Shown here: positions 1-11,100 of the stretch, piece by piece
How positions within the stretch are numbered: the first letter of the stretch is position 1
Layout: every line of letters starts with the position of its first letter
Origin: Odiellus spinosus
Taxonomy: Eukaryota; Arthropoda; Arachnida; Opiliones; Phalangiidae
DNA: 64,000 nt
NCBI GenBank assembly: GCA_963920705.1
Contig: CAWUCO010000097.1
Coordinates: 248,001-312,000, forward strand
Direction of reading: 5' to 3'
Notes under the pieces: generated by a model
Told to the model about the DNA's origin: nothing
Seen by the model: only the letters and a program-made list of their open reading frames with translations
Database searches by the model: none
Translations under genes and position numbers: made by a program

Positions 1-3000
1 TTTTAACCAATTTTATATTTGTCACAATTTTGCAATTTATACAAAACCAAAGTCATTCGAAAGAGCAATTAATGGACAGTCTAAATAATAAGAGTTTTCA
101 AAAATCCGTTGAAAAACAAGAAAAATATGGCCAATTCCAGAAATCATACAATATCAAAATAGTCAAATTTCAGATTTTAAAAATTCGCTTTTTTATGTTA
201 GATGTTTTTTGAATTGGCCATATTTTCCAGGTTTTTCAACGGATTTTCCAAAACTCTTGTTTTTTAGATATACCAATATTTGCTCATTCGAGTGGTCTTA
301 TTTTTGTCTAAATCGCTTAAAAATCAAATGTTTTGTGTCCATTTGAATCCAATAATGTTTGATTTTTAAGCGTTTTAGCTTCATTTCAACCCATTTTATA
401 TTTGTCACGTTTTGGCAATTTAGACAAAACCAAAGTCATTCGAAAGAGCAATTAATGGACAGTCTTAATAATAAGAGTTTTCAAAAATCCGTTGAAAAAC
501 AAGAAAAATATGGCCAATTCAAGAAATCATACATTATCAAAATAGTCAAATTTCAGATTTTAAAAATTCGCTTTTTGATATTAGATGTTTTTTGAATTGG
601 CCATATTTTCCATGTTTTTCAACGGATTTTCCAAAACCCTTGTTTTTTAGATAGACCAATATTTGCTCTTTCGATACGTGTTGATTTTGTCTAAATAGCT
701 TAAAAATCAAAAGTTTTGTGTCCATTTGAATCCAATAATCTTGGATTTTTAAGCGTTTTTGCTTAATTTTAACCAATTTTATATTTGTCACGTTTTGGCA
801 ATTTAGACAAAACCAAAGTCATTCGAAAGAGCAATTAAAGGACAGTCTAAATAATAAGAGGTTTCAAAAATCCGTTGAAAAACAAGAAAAATATGGCCAA
901 TTCAAGAAATCATACAATATCAAAATAGTCAAATTTCAGATTTTAAAAATTCGCTTTTTGATATTAGATGTTTTTTGAATTGGCCATATTTTCCATGTTT
1001 TTCAACGGATTTTCCAAAACTCTTGTTTTTTAGATAGACCAATATTTGCTCTTTCGAGTGGTCTTAATTTTGTCTAAATCCCTTAAAAATCAAAAGTTTT
1101 GTGTCCATTTGAATTCCAATAATCTTGGATTTTGAAGCGTTTTTGCTTAATTTTAACCAATTTTATATTTGTCACAATTTTGCAATTTAGACAAAACCAA
1201 AGTCATTCGAAAGAGCAATTAATGGACAGTCTAAATAATAAGAGTTTTCAAAAATCCGTTGAAAAACAAGAAAAATATGGCCAATTCAAGAAACCATACT
1301 ATATCAAAATAGTCAAATTTCAGATTTTAAAAATTCGCTTTTTGATATTAGATGTTTTTTGAATTGGCTATATTTTCCATGTTTTTCAACGGATTTTCCA
1401 AAACCCTTGTTTTTTAGATAGACCAATATTTGCTCTTTCGATACGTGTTGATTTTGTCTAAATAGCTTAAAAATCAAAAGTTTTGTGTCCATTTGAATCC
1501 AATAATCTTGGATTTTTAAGCGTTTTTGCTTAATTTTAACCAATTTTATATTTGTCACGTTTTGGCAATTTAGACAAAACCAAAGTCATTCGAAAGAGCA
1601 ATTAAAGGACAGTCTAAATAATAAGAGTTTCAAAAATCCGTTGAAAAACAAGAAAAATATGGCCAATTCAAGAAATCATACAATATCAAAATAGTCAAAT
1701 TTCAGATTTTAAAAATTCGCTTTTTGATATTAGATGTTTTTTGAATTGGCCATATTTTCCATGTTTTTCAACGGATTTTCCAAAACTCTTGTTTTTTAGA
1801 TAGACCAATATTTGCTCTTTCGATACGTGTTGATTTTGTCTAAATAGCTTAAAAATCAAAAGTTTTGTGTCCATTTGAATCCAATAATCTTGGATTTTTA
1901 AGCGTTTTTGCTTAATTTTAACCAATTTTATATTTGTCACGTTTTGGCAATTTAGACAAAACCAAAGTCATTCGAAAGAGCAATTAAAGGACAGTCTAAA
2001 TAATAAGAGGTTTCAAAAATCCGTTGAAAAACAAGAAAAATATGGCCAATTCAAGAAATCATACAATATCAAAATAGTCAAATTTCAGATTTTAAAAATT
2101 CGCTTTTTGATATTAGATGTTTTTTGAATTGGCCATATTTTCCATGTTTTTCAACGGATTTTCCAAAACTCTTGTTTTTTAGATAGACCAATATTTGCTC
2201 TTTCGAGTGGTCTTAATTTTGTCTAAATCGCTTAAAAATCAAAAGTTTTGTGTCCATTTGAATTCCAATAATCTTGGATTTTGAAGCGTTTTTGCTTAAT
2301 TTTAAACAATTTTATATTTGTCACGTTTTCGCAATTTAGACAAAACCAAAGTCATTCGAAAGAGCAATTAATGGACAGTCTAAATAATAAGAGTTTTCAA
2401 AAATCCGTTGAAAAACAAGAAAAATATGGCCAATTCAAGAAACCATACTATATCAAAATAGTCAAATTTCAGATTTTAAAAATTCGCTTTTTGATATTAG
2501 ATGTTTTTTGAATTGGCCATATTTTCCATGTTTTTCAACGGATTTTCCAAAACTCTTGTTTTTTAGATAGACCAATAATTTCTCTTTCGAGTGGTCTTAA
2601 TTTTGTCTAAATCGCTTAAAAATCAAAAGTTTTGTGTCCATTTGAATCCAATAATCTTGGATTTTTAAGCGTTTTTGCTTAATTTTAACCAATTTTATAT
2701 TTGTCACGTTTTCGCAATTTAGACAAAACCAAAGTCATTCGAAAGAGCAATTAATGGACAGTCTAAATAATAAGAGTTTTCAAAAATCCGTTGAAAAACA
2801 AGAAAAATATGGCCAATTCAAGAAACCATACTATATCAAAATAGTCAAATTTCAGATTTTAAAAATTCGCTTTTTGATATTAGATGTTTTTTGAATTGGC
2901 TATATTTTCCATGTTTTTCAACGGATTTTCCAAAACTCTTGTTTTTTAGATAGACCAATATTTGCTCTTTCGAGTGGTCTTAATTTTGTCTAAATCGCTT

Positions 3001-3983
3001 AAAAATCAAAAGTTTTGTGTCCATTTGAATTCCAATAATCTTGGATTTTTAAGTACTTTTGCTTAATTTTAACCAATTTTATATTTGTCACAATTTTGCA
3101 ATTTAGACAAAATCAAAGTCATTCGAAAGAGCAATTAATGGACAGTCTAAATAATAAGAGTTTTCAAAAATCCGTTGAAAAACAAGAAAAATATGGCCAA
3201 TTCAAGAAATCATACAATATCAAAATAGTCAAATTTCAGATTTTAAAAATTCGCTTTTTGATATTAGATGTTTTTTGAATTGGCCATATTTTCCATGTTT
3301 TTCAACGGATATTCCAAAACTCTTGTTTTTTACATAGACCAATATTTGCTCTTTCGAGTGGTCTTAATTTTGTCTAAATCGCTTAAAAATTTAAAGTTTT
3401 GTGTCCATTTGAATTCCAATAATCTTGGATTTTTAAGTGTTTTTGCTTAATTTTAACCAATTTTATATTTGTCACAATTTTGCAATTTATACAAAACCAA
3501 AGTCATTCGAAAGAGCAATTAATGGACAGTCTAAATAATAAGAGTTTTCAAAAATCCGTTGAAAAACAAGAAAAATATGGCCAATTCCAGAAATCATACA
3601 ATATCAAAATAGTCAAATTTCAGATTTTAAAAATTCGCTTTTTTATGTTAGATGTTTTTTGAATTGGCCATATTTTCCAGGTTTTTCAACGGATTTTCCA
3701 AAACTCTTGTTTTTTAGATATACCAATATTTGCTCATTCGAGTGGTCTTATTTTTGTCTAAATCGCTTAAAAATCAAATGTTTTGTGTCCATTTGAATCC
3801 AATAATGTTTGATTTTTAAGCGTTTTAGCTTCATTTCAACCCATTTTATATTTGTCACGTTTTGGCAATTTAGACAAAACCAAAGTCATTCGAAAGAGCA
3901 ATTAATGGACAGTCTTAATAATAAGAGTTTTCAAAAATCCGTTGAAAAACAAGAAAAATATGGCCAATTCAAGAAATCATACA
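1..3983. repeat. 9-monomer higher-order repeat (3450 bp) with start of a second copy
   Basis: Bases 1-533 match 3451-3983 as far as I can follow them, sharing rare variants: GCAATTTATACAAAA, GCCAATTCCAGAAATC, CTTTTTTATGTTAG, AGATATACCAATATTTGCTCATTCG-type arm 2, and AATAATGTTTG followed by GCTTCATTTCAACCC. The first difference is T at 534 against A at 3984. The offset of 3450 is nine monomers. Within the unit, 767-1170 and 1916-2319 are related at a 1149-bp offset (three monomers): both carry GCAATTAAAGGACAG and AATAAGAGGTTTC. The 9-mer therefore contains an older trimer duplication. Confidence 0.8.
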
Positions 3984-4600
3984 ATATCAAAATTGTCAAA
4001 TTTCAGATTTTAAAAATTCGCTTTTTTATGTTAGATGTTTTTTGAATTGGCCATATTTTCCAGGTTTTTCAACGGATTTTCCAAAACTCTTGTTTTTAAG
4101 ATAGACCAATATTTGCTCATTCGAGTGGTCTTATTTTTGTCTAAATCGCTTAAAAATCAAAAGTTTTGTGTCCATTTGAATTCCAATAATCTTGGATTTT
4201 TAAGTGTTTTTGCTTAATTTTAACCAATTTTATATTTGTCACAATTTTGCAATTTAGACAAAACCAAAGTCATTCGAAAGAGCAATTAATGGACAGTCTA
4301 AATAATAAGAGTTTTCAAAAATCCGTTGAAAAACAAGAAAAATATGGCCAATTCAAGAAATCATACAATATCAAAATTGTCAAATTTCAGATTTTAAAAA
4401 TTCGCTTTTTTATGTTAGATGTTTTTTGAATTGGCCATATTTTCCAGGTTTTTCAACGGATTTTCCAAAACTCTTGTTTTTTAGATAGACCAATATTTGC
4501 TCATTCGAGTGGTCTTATTTTTGTCTAAATCGCTTAAAAATCAAATGTTTTGTGTCCATTTGAATCCAATAATGTTTGATTTTTAAGCGTTTTTGCTTAA

Positions 4601-4984
4601 TTTTAACCAATTTTATATTTGTCACGTTTTCGCAATTTAGACAAAACCAAAGTCATTCGAAAGAGCAATTAATGGACAGTCTAAATAATAAGAGTTTTCA
4701 AAAATCCGTTGAAAAACAAGAAAAATATGGCCAATTCAAGAAATCATACAATATCAAAATAGTCAAATTTCAGATTTTAAAAATTCGCTTTTTGATATTA
4801 GATGTTTTTTGAATTGGCCATATTTTCCACGTTTTTCAACGGATTTTCCAAAACTCTTGTTTTTTAGATAGACCAATATTTGCTCTTTCGAGTGGTCTTA
4901 ATTTTGTCTAAATCGCTTAAAAATCAAAAGTTTTGTGTCCATTTGAATTCCAATAATCTTGGATTTTTAAGTACTTTTGCTTAA
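4601..4984 (+). repeat. Representative monomer of the satellite (reference for internal positions)
   Basis: This copy is close to the composite monomer and shows the parts in order. Linker segment 1-31: TTTTAACCAATTTTATATTT, then GTCAC and a variable ACGTTTTCG / ACGTTTTGG / ACAATTTTG block. Palindrome arm 1: 32-143, with TCGAAAGAGCAA, TCCGTTGAAAAAC and ATATGGCCAATTC. Spacer: 144-204. Palindrome arm 2: 205-316, the inverted counterpart. Linker segment: 317-383, containing the small hairpin and GTTTTTGCTTAA. This copy is 384 bp because it has AATTCC instead of AATCC near position 348. Subfamily-diagnostic sites lie mainly at the ACGTTTT block, at ACCAAAGTC / ACCAGTC, at CTAAATAA / CTTAATAA, and throughout arm 2 (TTCCATG / TTCCAGG, AGATAGACC / GGGTAGAGC / ACATAGACC, GAGTGGTCTTAAT / GATACGTGTTGAT). 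Confidence 0.9.
4632..4916. repeat. 285-bp imperfect palindrome inside each monomer (example copy)
   Basis: Arm 1 (4632-4743) and arm 2 (4805-4916) are inverted copies of each other around a 61-bp spacer. Pairing position p with 348-p (monomer numbering), I count 92 of 112 matches in this copy and 93 of 112 in the composite monomer, with no indel. Perfectly paired blocks include TTTAGACAAAA/TTTTGTCTAAA, TTCGAAAGAGCAA against its inverse except one end base, TCCGTTGAAAAAC/GTTTTTCAACGGA, and AATATGGCCAATTC/GAATTGGCCATATT. Inside the spacer a further 10-bp pair, AATATCAAAA/TTTTGATATT, is shifted by half a base from the main axis. The unit most likely arose by inverted duplication of a sequence of about 112 bp or more. 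It could form a long hairpin or cruciform; whether it does so is not shown by the sequence. Confidence 0.93.
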
Positions 4985-6517
4985 TTTTAACCAACTTTAT
5001 ATTTGTCACAATTTTGCAATTTAGACAAAATCAAAGTCATTCGAAAGAGCAATTAATGGACAGTCTAAATAATAAGAGTTTTCAAAAATCCGTTGAAAAA
5101 CAAGAAAAATATGGCCAATTCCAGAAATCATACAATATCAAAATAGTCAAATTTCAGATTTTAAAAATTCGCTTTTTTATGTTAGATGTTTTTTGAATTG
5201 GCCATATTTTCCAGGTTTTTCAACGGATTTTCCAAAACTCTTGTTTTTTAGATATACCAATATTTGCTCATTCGAGTGGTCTTATTTTTGTCTAAATCGC
5301 TTAAAAATCAAATGTTTTGTGTCCATTTGAATCCAATAATGTTTGATTTTTAAGCGTTTTAGCTTCATTTCAACCCATTTTATATTTGTCACGTTTTGGC
5401 AATTTAGACAAAACCAAAGTCATTCGAAAGAGCAATTAATGGACAGTCTTAATAATAAGAGTTTTCAAAAATCCGTTGAAAAACAAGAAAAATATGGCCA
5501 ATTCAAGAAATCATACAATATCAAAATTGTCAAATTTCAGATTTTAAAAATTCGCTTTTTTATGTTAGATGTTTTTTGAATTGGCCATATTTTCCAGGTT
5601 TTTCAACGGATTTTCCAAAACTCTTGTTTTTTAGATAGACCAATATTTGCTCATTCGAGTGGTCTTATTTTTGTCTAAATCGCTTAAAAATCAAAAGTTT
5701 TGTGTCCATTTGAATTCCAATAATCTTGGATTTTTAAGTGTTTTTGCTTAATTTTAACCAATTTTATATTTGTCACAATTTTGCAATTTAGACAAAACCA
5801 AAGTCATTCGAAAGAGCAATTAATGGACAGTCTAAATAATAAGAGTTTTCAAAAATCCGTTGAAAAACAAGAAAAATATGGCCAATTCAAGAAATCATAC
5901 AATATCAAAATTGTCAAATTTCAGATTTTAAAAATTCGCTTTTTTATGTTAGATGTTTTTTGAATTGGCCATATTTTCCAGGTTTTTCAACGGATTTTCC
6001 AAAACTCTTGTTTTTTAGATAGACCAATATTTGCTCATTCGAGTGGTCTTATTTTTGTCTAAATCGCTTAAAAATCAAATGTTTTGTGTCCATTTGAATC
6101 CAATAATGTTTGATTTTTAAGCGTTTTAGCTTCATTTCAACCCATTTTATATTTGTCACGTTTTGGCAATTTAGACAAAACCAAAGTCATTCGAAAGAGC
6201 AATTAATGGACAGTCTTAATAATAAGAGTTTTAAAAAATCCGTTGAAAAACAAGAAAAATATGGCCAATTCAAGAAATCATACAATATCAAAATTGTCAA
6301 ATTTCAGATTTTAAAAATTCGCTTTTTTATGTTAGATGTTTTTTGAATTGGCCATATTTTCCAGGTTTTTCAACGGATTTTCCAAAACTCTTGTTTTTTA
6401 GATAGACCAATATTTGCTCATTCGAGTGGTCTTATTTTTGTCTAAATCGCTTAAAAATCAAAAGTTTTGTGTCCATTTGAATCCAATAATGTTTGATTTT
6501 TAAGCGTTTTAGCTTCA

Positions 6518-6735
6518 TTTCAACACATTTTATATTTGTCACGTTTTGGCAATTTAGACAAAACCAAAGTCATTCGAAAGAGCAATTCATGGACAGTCTT
6601 AATAATAAGAGTTTTTTAGATAGACCAATATTTGCTTTTTCGATTAGTCTTAATTTTGTCTAAATCGCTTGAAAATCAAAAGTTTTGTGTCCATTTGAAT
6701 CCAATAATCTTGGATTTTTAAACGTTTTTGCTTAA
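6518..6735 (+). repeat. Truncated monomer, 165-bp deletion through the palindrome core
   Basis: This copy is 218 bp instead of 383. Sequence runs normally to AATAATAAGA (6601-6610) in arm 1 and continues at GTTTTTTAGATAG in arm 2. The lost 165 bp spans monomer positions of about 99-263, which includes the palindrome centre at 174. A 5-bp GTTTT is present at both ends of the deletion in a full monomer (94-98 and 259-263) and only once here. Flanking monomers are intact and the head-to-tail order is kept. The copy also carries GATTAGTC, rare elsewhere. It is the only large internal deletion I see in the window. Confidence 0.92.
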
Positions 6736-8049
6736 TTTTAACCAATTTTATATTTGTCACAATTTTGCAATTTAGACAAAACCAAAGTCATTCGAAAGAG
6801 CAATTAATGGACAGTCTAAATAATAAGAGTTTTCAAAAATCCGTTGAAAAACAAGAAAAATATGGCCAATTCAAGAAACCATACAATATCAAAATAGTCA
6901 AATTTCAGATTTTAAAAATTCGCTTTTTGATATTAGATGTTTTTTGAATTGGCTATATTTTCCATGTTTTTCAACGGATTTTCCAAAACTCTTGTTTTTT
7001 AGATAGACCAATAATTATTCTTTCGAGTGGTCTTAATTTTGTCTAAATCGCTTAAAAATCAAAAGTTTTGTGTTCATTTGAATTCCAATAATCTTGGATT
7101 TTTAAGTGTTTTTGCTTAATTTTAACCAATTTTATATTTGTCACAATTTTGCAATTTAGACAAAACCAAAGTCATTCGAAAGAGCAATTAATGGACAGTC
7201 TAAATAATAAGAGTTTTCAAAAATCCGTTGAAAAACAAGAAAAATATGGCCAATTCAAGAAATCATACATTATCAAAATAGGCATATTTCAGATTTTAAA
7301 AATTCGCTTTTTGATATTAGATGTTTTTTGAATTGACCATATTTTCCATGTTTTTCAACGGATTTTCCAAAACCCTTGTTTTTTAGATAGACCAATAATT
7401 ATTCTTTCGAGTGGTCTTAATTTTGTCTAAATCGCTTAAAAATCAAAAGTTTTGTGTCCATTTGAATTCCAATAATCTTGGATTTTTAAGTGTTTTTGCT
7501 TAATTTTAACCAATTTTATATTTGTCACAATTTTGCAATTTAGACAAAACCAAAGTCATTCGAAAGAGCAATTAATGGACAGTCTAAATAATAAGAGTTT
7601 TCAAAAATCCGTTGAAAAACAAGAAAAATATGACCAATTCAAGAAATCATTCATTATCAAAAAAGTCAAATTTCAGATTTTAAAAATTCGCTTTTTGATA
7701 TTAGATGTTTTTTGAATTGGCCTTATTTTCCATGTTTTTCAACGGATTTTCCAAAACTCTTGTTTTTTAGATAGACCAATATTTGCTCTTTCGATACGTG
7801 TTGATTTTGTCTAAATAGCTTAAAAATCAAAAGTTTTGTGTCCATTTGAATCCAATAATCTTGGATTTTTAAGCGTTTTTGCTTAATTTTAACCAATTTT
7901 ATATTTGTCACAATTTTGCAATTTAGACAAAACCAAAGTCATTTGAAAGAGCAATTAATGGACAGTCTAAATAATAAGAGTTTTCAAAAATCCGTTGAAA
8001 AACAAGAAAAATATGCCCAATTCAAGAAACCATACAATATCAAAATAGT
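6736..8049. repeat. Short run of related single monomers (~384-bp period)
   Basis: Successive monomers at about 6736, 7120, 7504 and 7887 all carry the ACAATTTTGC block. The first two share ATAATTATTCTTTCG in arm 2. The third has TATGACCAATTC with TCATTCATTATCAAAAAAG. The fourth has ATTTGAAAGAGC and TATGCCCAATTC. No multimer period is evident here apart from the single-monomer period. Confidence 0.65.
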
Positions 8050-8102
8050 CAAATTTCAGATTTTAAAAATTCGCTTTTTGATATTAGATGTTTTTTGAAT
8101 TG
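7556..8102. repeat. 547-bp haplotype shared with 62670-63216
   Basis: A set of rare variants occurs here in the same order as at 62670-63216: TATGACCAATTC, TCATTCATTATC, ATCAAAAAAGTC, GGCCTTATTTTCC, CGATACGTGTTG, ATTTGAAAGAGC and TATGCCCAATTC. The offset is 55114 bp, about 144 monomers of mean 382.7 bp. Beyond the ends the two copies diverge: ACCAAAGTC against ACCAGTC upstream, GGCCATATT against GGCTATATT downstream. A related but diverged copy lies near 60080-60540. Confidence 0.75.
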
Positions 8103-11100
8103 GCCATATTTTCCATGTTTTTCAACGGATTTTCCAAAACCCTTGTTTTTTAGATAGACCAATATTTGCTCTTTCGATACGTGTTGATTTTGTCTAAATA
8201 GCTTAAAAATCAAAATTTTGTGTCCATTTGAATCCAATAATCTTGGATTTTTAAGCGTTTTTGCTTAATTTTAACCAATTTTATATTTGTCACGTTTTCG
8301 CAATTTAGACAAAACCAAAGTCATTCGAAAGAGCAATTAATGGACAGTCTAAATGATAAGAGTTTTCAGAAATCCGTTGAAAAACAAGAAAAATATGTCC
8401 AATTCAAGAAATCATACAATATCAAAATAGTCAAATTTCAGATTTTAAAAATTCGCTTTTTGATATTAGATGTTTTTTGAATTGGCCATATTTTCCAGGT
8501 TTTTCAACGGATTTTCCAAAACTCTTGTTTTTTAGATAGACCAATAATTTCTCTTTCGAGTGGTCTTAATTTTGTCTAAATCGCTTAAAAATCAAAAGTT
8601 TTGTGTCCATTTGAATCCAATAATCTTGGATTTTTAAGCGTTTTTGCTTAATTTTAACCAATTTTATATTTGTCACGTTTTCGCAATTTAGACAAAACCA
8701 AAGTCATTCGAAAGAGCAATTAATGGACAGTCTAAATAATAAGAGTTTTCAAAAATCCGTTGAAAAACAAGAAAAATATGGCCAATTCAAGAAACCATAC
8801 AATATCAAAATAGTCAAATTTCAGATTTTAAAAATTCGCTTTTTGATATTAGATGTTTTTTGAATTGGCTATATTTTCCATGTTTTTCAACGGATTTTCC
8901 AAAACTCTTGTTTTTTAGATAGACCAATAATTATTCTTTCGAGTGGTCTTAATTTTGTCTAAATCGCTTAAAAATCAAAAGTTTTGTGTCCATTTGAATT
9001 CCAATAATCTTGGATTTTTAAGTGTTTTTGCTTAATTTTAACCAATTTTATATTTGTCACAATTTTGCAATTTAGACAAAACCAAATTCATTCGAAAGAG
9101 CAATTAATGGACAGTCTAAATAATAAGAGTTTTCAAAAATCCGTTGAAAAACAAGAAAAATATGGCCAATTCAAGAAATCATACATTATCAAAATAGGCA
9201 AATTTCAGATTTTAAAAATTCGCTTTTTGATATTAGATGTTTTTTGAATTGGCCATATTTTCCATGTTTTTCAACGGATTTTCCAAAACCCTTGTTTTTT
9301 AGATAGACCAATATTTGCTCTTTCGATACGTGTTGATTTTGTCTAAATAGCTTAAAAATCAAAATTTTGTGTCCATTTGAATCCAATAATCTTGGATTTT
9401 TAAGCGTTTTTGCTTAATTTTAACCAATTTTATATTTGTCACGTTTTCGCAATTTAGACAAAACCAAAGTCATTCGAAAGAGCAATTAATGGACAGTCTA
9501 AATAATAAGAGTTTTCAGAAATCCGTTGAAAAACAAGAAAAATATGTCCAATTCAAGAAATCATACAATATCAAAATAGTCAAATTTCAGATTTTAAAAA
9601 TTCGCTTTTTGATATTAGATGTTTTTTGAATTGGCCATATTTTCCAGGTTTTTCAACGGATTTTCCAAAACTCTTGTTTTTTAGATAGACCAATAATTTC
9701 TCTTTCGAGTGGTCTTAATTTTGTCTAAATCGCTTAAAAATCAAAAGTTTTGTGTCCATTTGAATCCAATAATCTTGGATTTTTAAGCGTTTTTGCTTAA
9801 TTTTAACCAATTTTATATTTGTCACGTTTTCGCAATTTAGACAAAACCAAAGTCATTCGAAAGAGCAATTAATGGACAGTCTAAATTTTAAGAGTTTTCA
9901 AAAATCCGTTGAAAAACAAGAAAAATATGGCCAATTCAAGAAACCATGCAATATCAAAATAGTCAGATTTCAGATTTTAAAAATTCGCTTTTTGATATTA
10001 GATGTTTTTTGAATTGGCTATATTTTCCATGTTTTTCAAAGGATTTTCCAAAACTCTTGTTTTTTAGATAGACCAATAATTGCTCTTTCGAGTGGTCTTA
10101 ATTTTGTCTAAATCGCTTAAAAATAAAAAGTTTTTTGTCCATTTGAATCCAATAATCTTGGATTTTTAAGCGTTTTTGCTTAATTTTAACCAATTTTATA
10201 TTTGTCACGTTTTCGCAATTTAGACAAAACCAAAGTCATTCGAAAGAGCAATTAATGAACAGTCTAAATAATAAGAGCTTTCAAAAATCCGTTGAAAAAC
10301 AAGAAAAATATGGCCAATTCAAGAAATCATACATTATCAAAATAGTCAAATTTCAGATTTTAAAAATTCGCTTTTTGATATTAGATGTTTTTTGAATTGG
10401 CCATATTTTCCATGTTTTTCAAAGGATTTTCCAAAACCCTTGTTTTTTAGATAGACCAATATTTGATCTTTCGATACGTGTTGATTTTGTCTAAATAGCT
10501 TAAAAATCAAAAGTTTTGTGTCCATTTGAATCCAATAATCTTGGATTTTTAAGCGTTTTTGCTTAATTTTAACCAATTTTATATTTGTCACGTTTTCGCA
10601 ATTTAGACAAAACCAAAGTCATTCGAAAGAGCAATTAATGAACAGTCTAAATAATAAGAGCTTTCAAAAATCCGTTGAAAAACAAGAAAAATATGGCCAA
10701 TTAGAGAAATCGTACATTATCAAAATAGTCAAATTTCAGATTTAAAAAATTCGCTTTTTGATATTAGATGTTTTTTGAATTGACCATATTTTCCATGTTT
10801 TTCAACGGATTTTCCAAAACCCTTGTTTTTTAGATAGACCAATAATTATTCTTTCGAGTGGTCTTAATTTTGTCTAAATCGCTTAAAAATCAAAAGTTTT
10901 GTGTCCATTTGAATTCCAATAATCTTGGATTTTTAAGTGTTTTTGCTTAATTTTAACCAATTTTATATTTGTCACAATTTTGCAATTTAGACAAAACCAA
11001 AGTCATTCGAAAGAGCAATTAATGGACAGTCTAAATAATAAGAGTTTTCAAAAATCCGTTGAAAAACAAGAAAAATATGGCCAATTCAAGAAATCATACA

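Larger units (their letters stand above)
3451..6517. repeat. Dimeric (767 bp) / tetrameric (1534 bp) higher-order repeat
   Basis: Monomers alternate between one with GTCACAATTTTGC (starts near 3451, 4217, 4985, 5751) and one with GTCACGTTTTGGC or GTCACGTTTTCGC (3834, 4601, 5368, 6135). This gives a 767-bp dimer period. The variant pair AATTCCAG plus AGATATACC appears at 3451 and again at 4985, so two dimers form a 1534-bp tetramer repeated twice. Copies are not identical: the 4601 monomer has the CGTTTTCGC type and TTCCACG where the 6135 monomer has CGTTTTGGC and TTCCAGG. This points to conversion or exchange after amplification. Confidence 0.75.

Noticed and set aside
3096..3278. Recurring 60-78 codon plus-strand frames (reading QFRQNQSHSKEQ) as a small-protein gene family
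   Set aside because: They recur only because the monomer recurs. They start at TTG, end at the same TGA in arm 2, and their frame is broken by the 2-bp deletion and GTTTAA variants. Arm-to-arm differences show no codon-position bias. No promoter or ribosome-binding context is visible.
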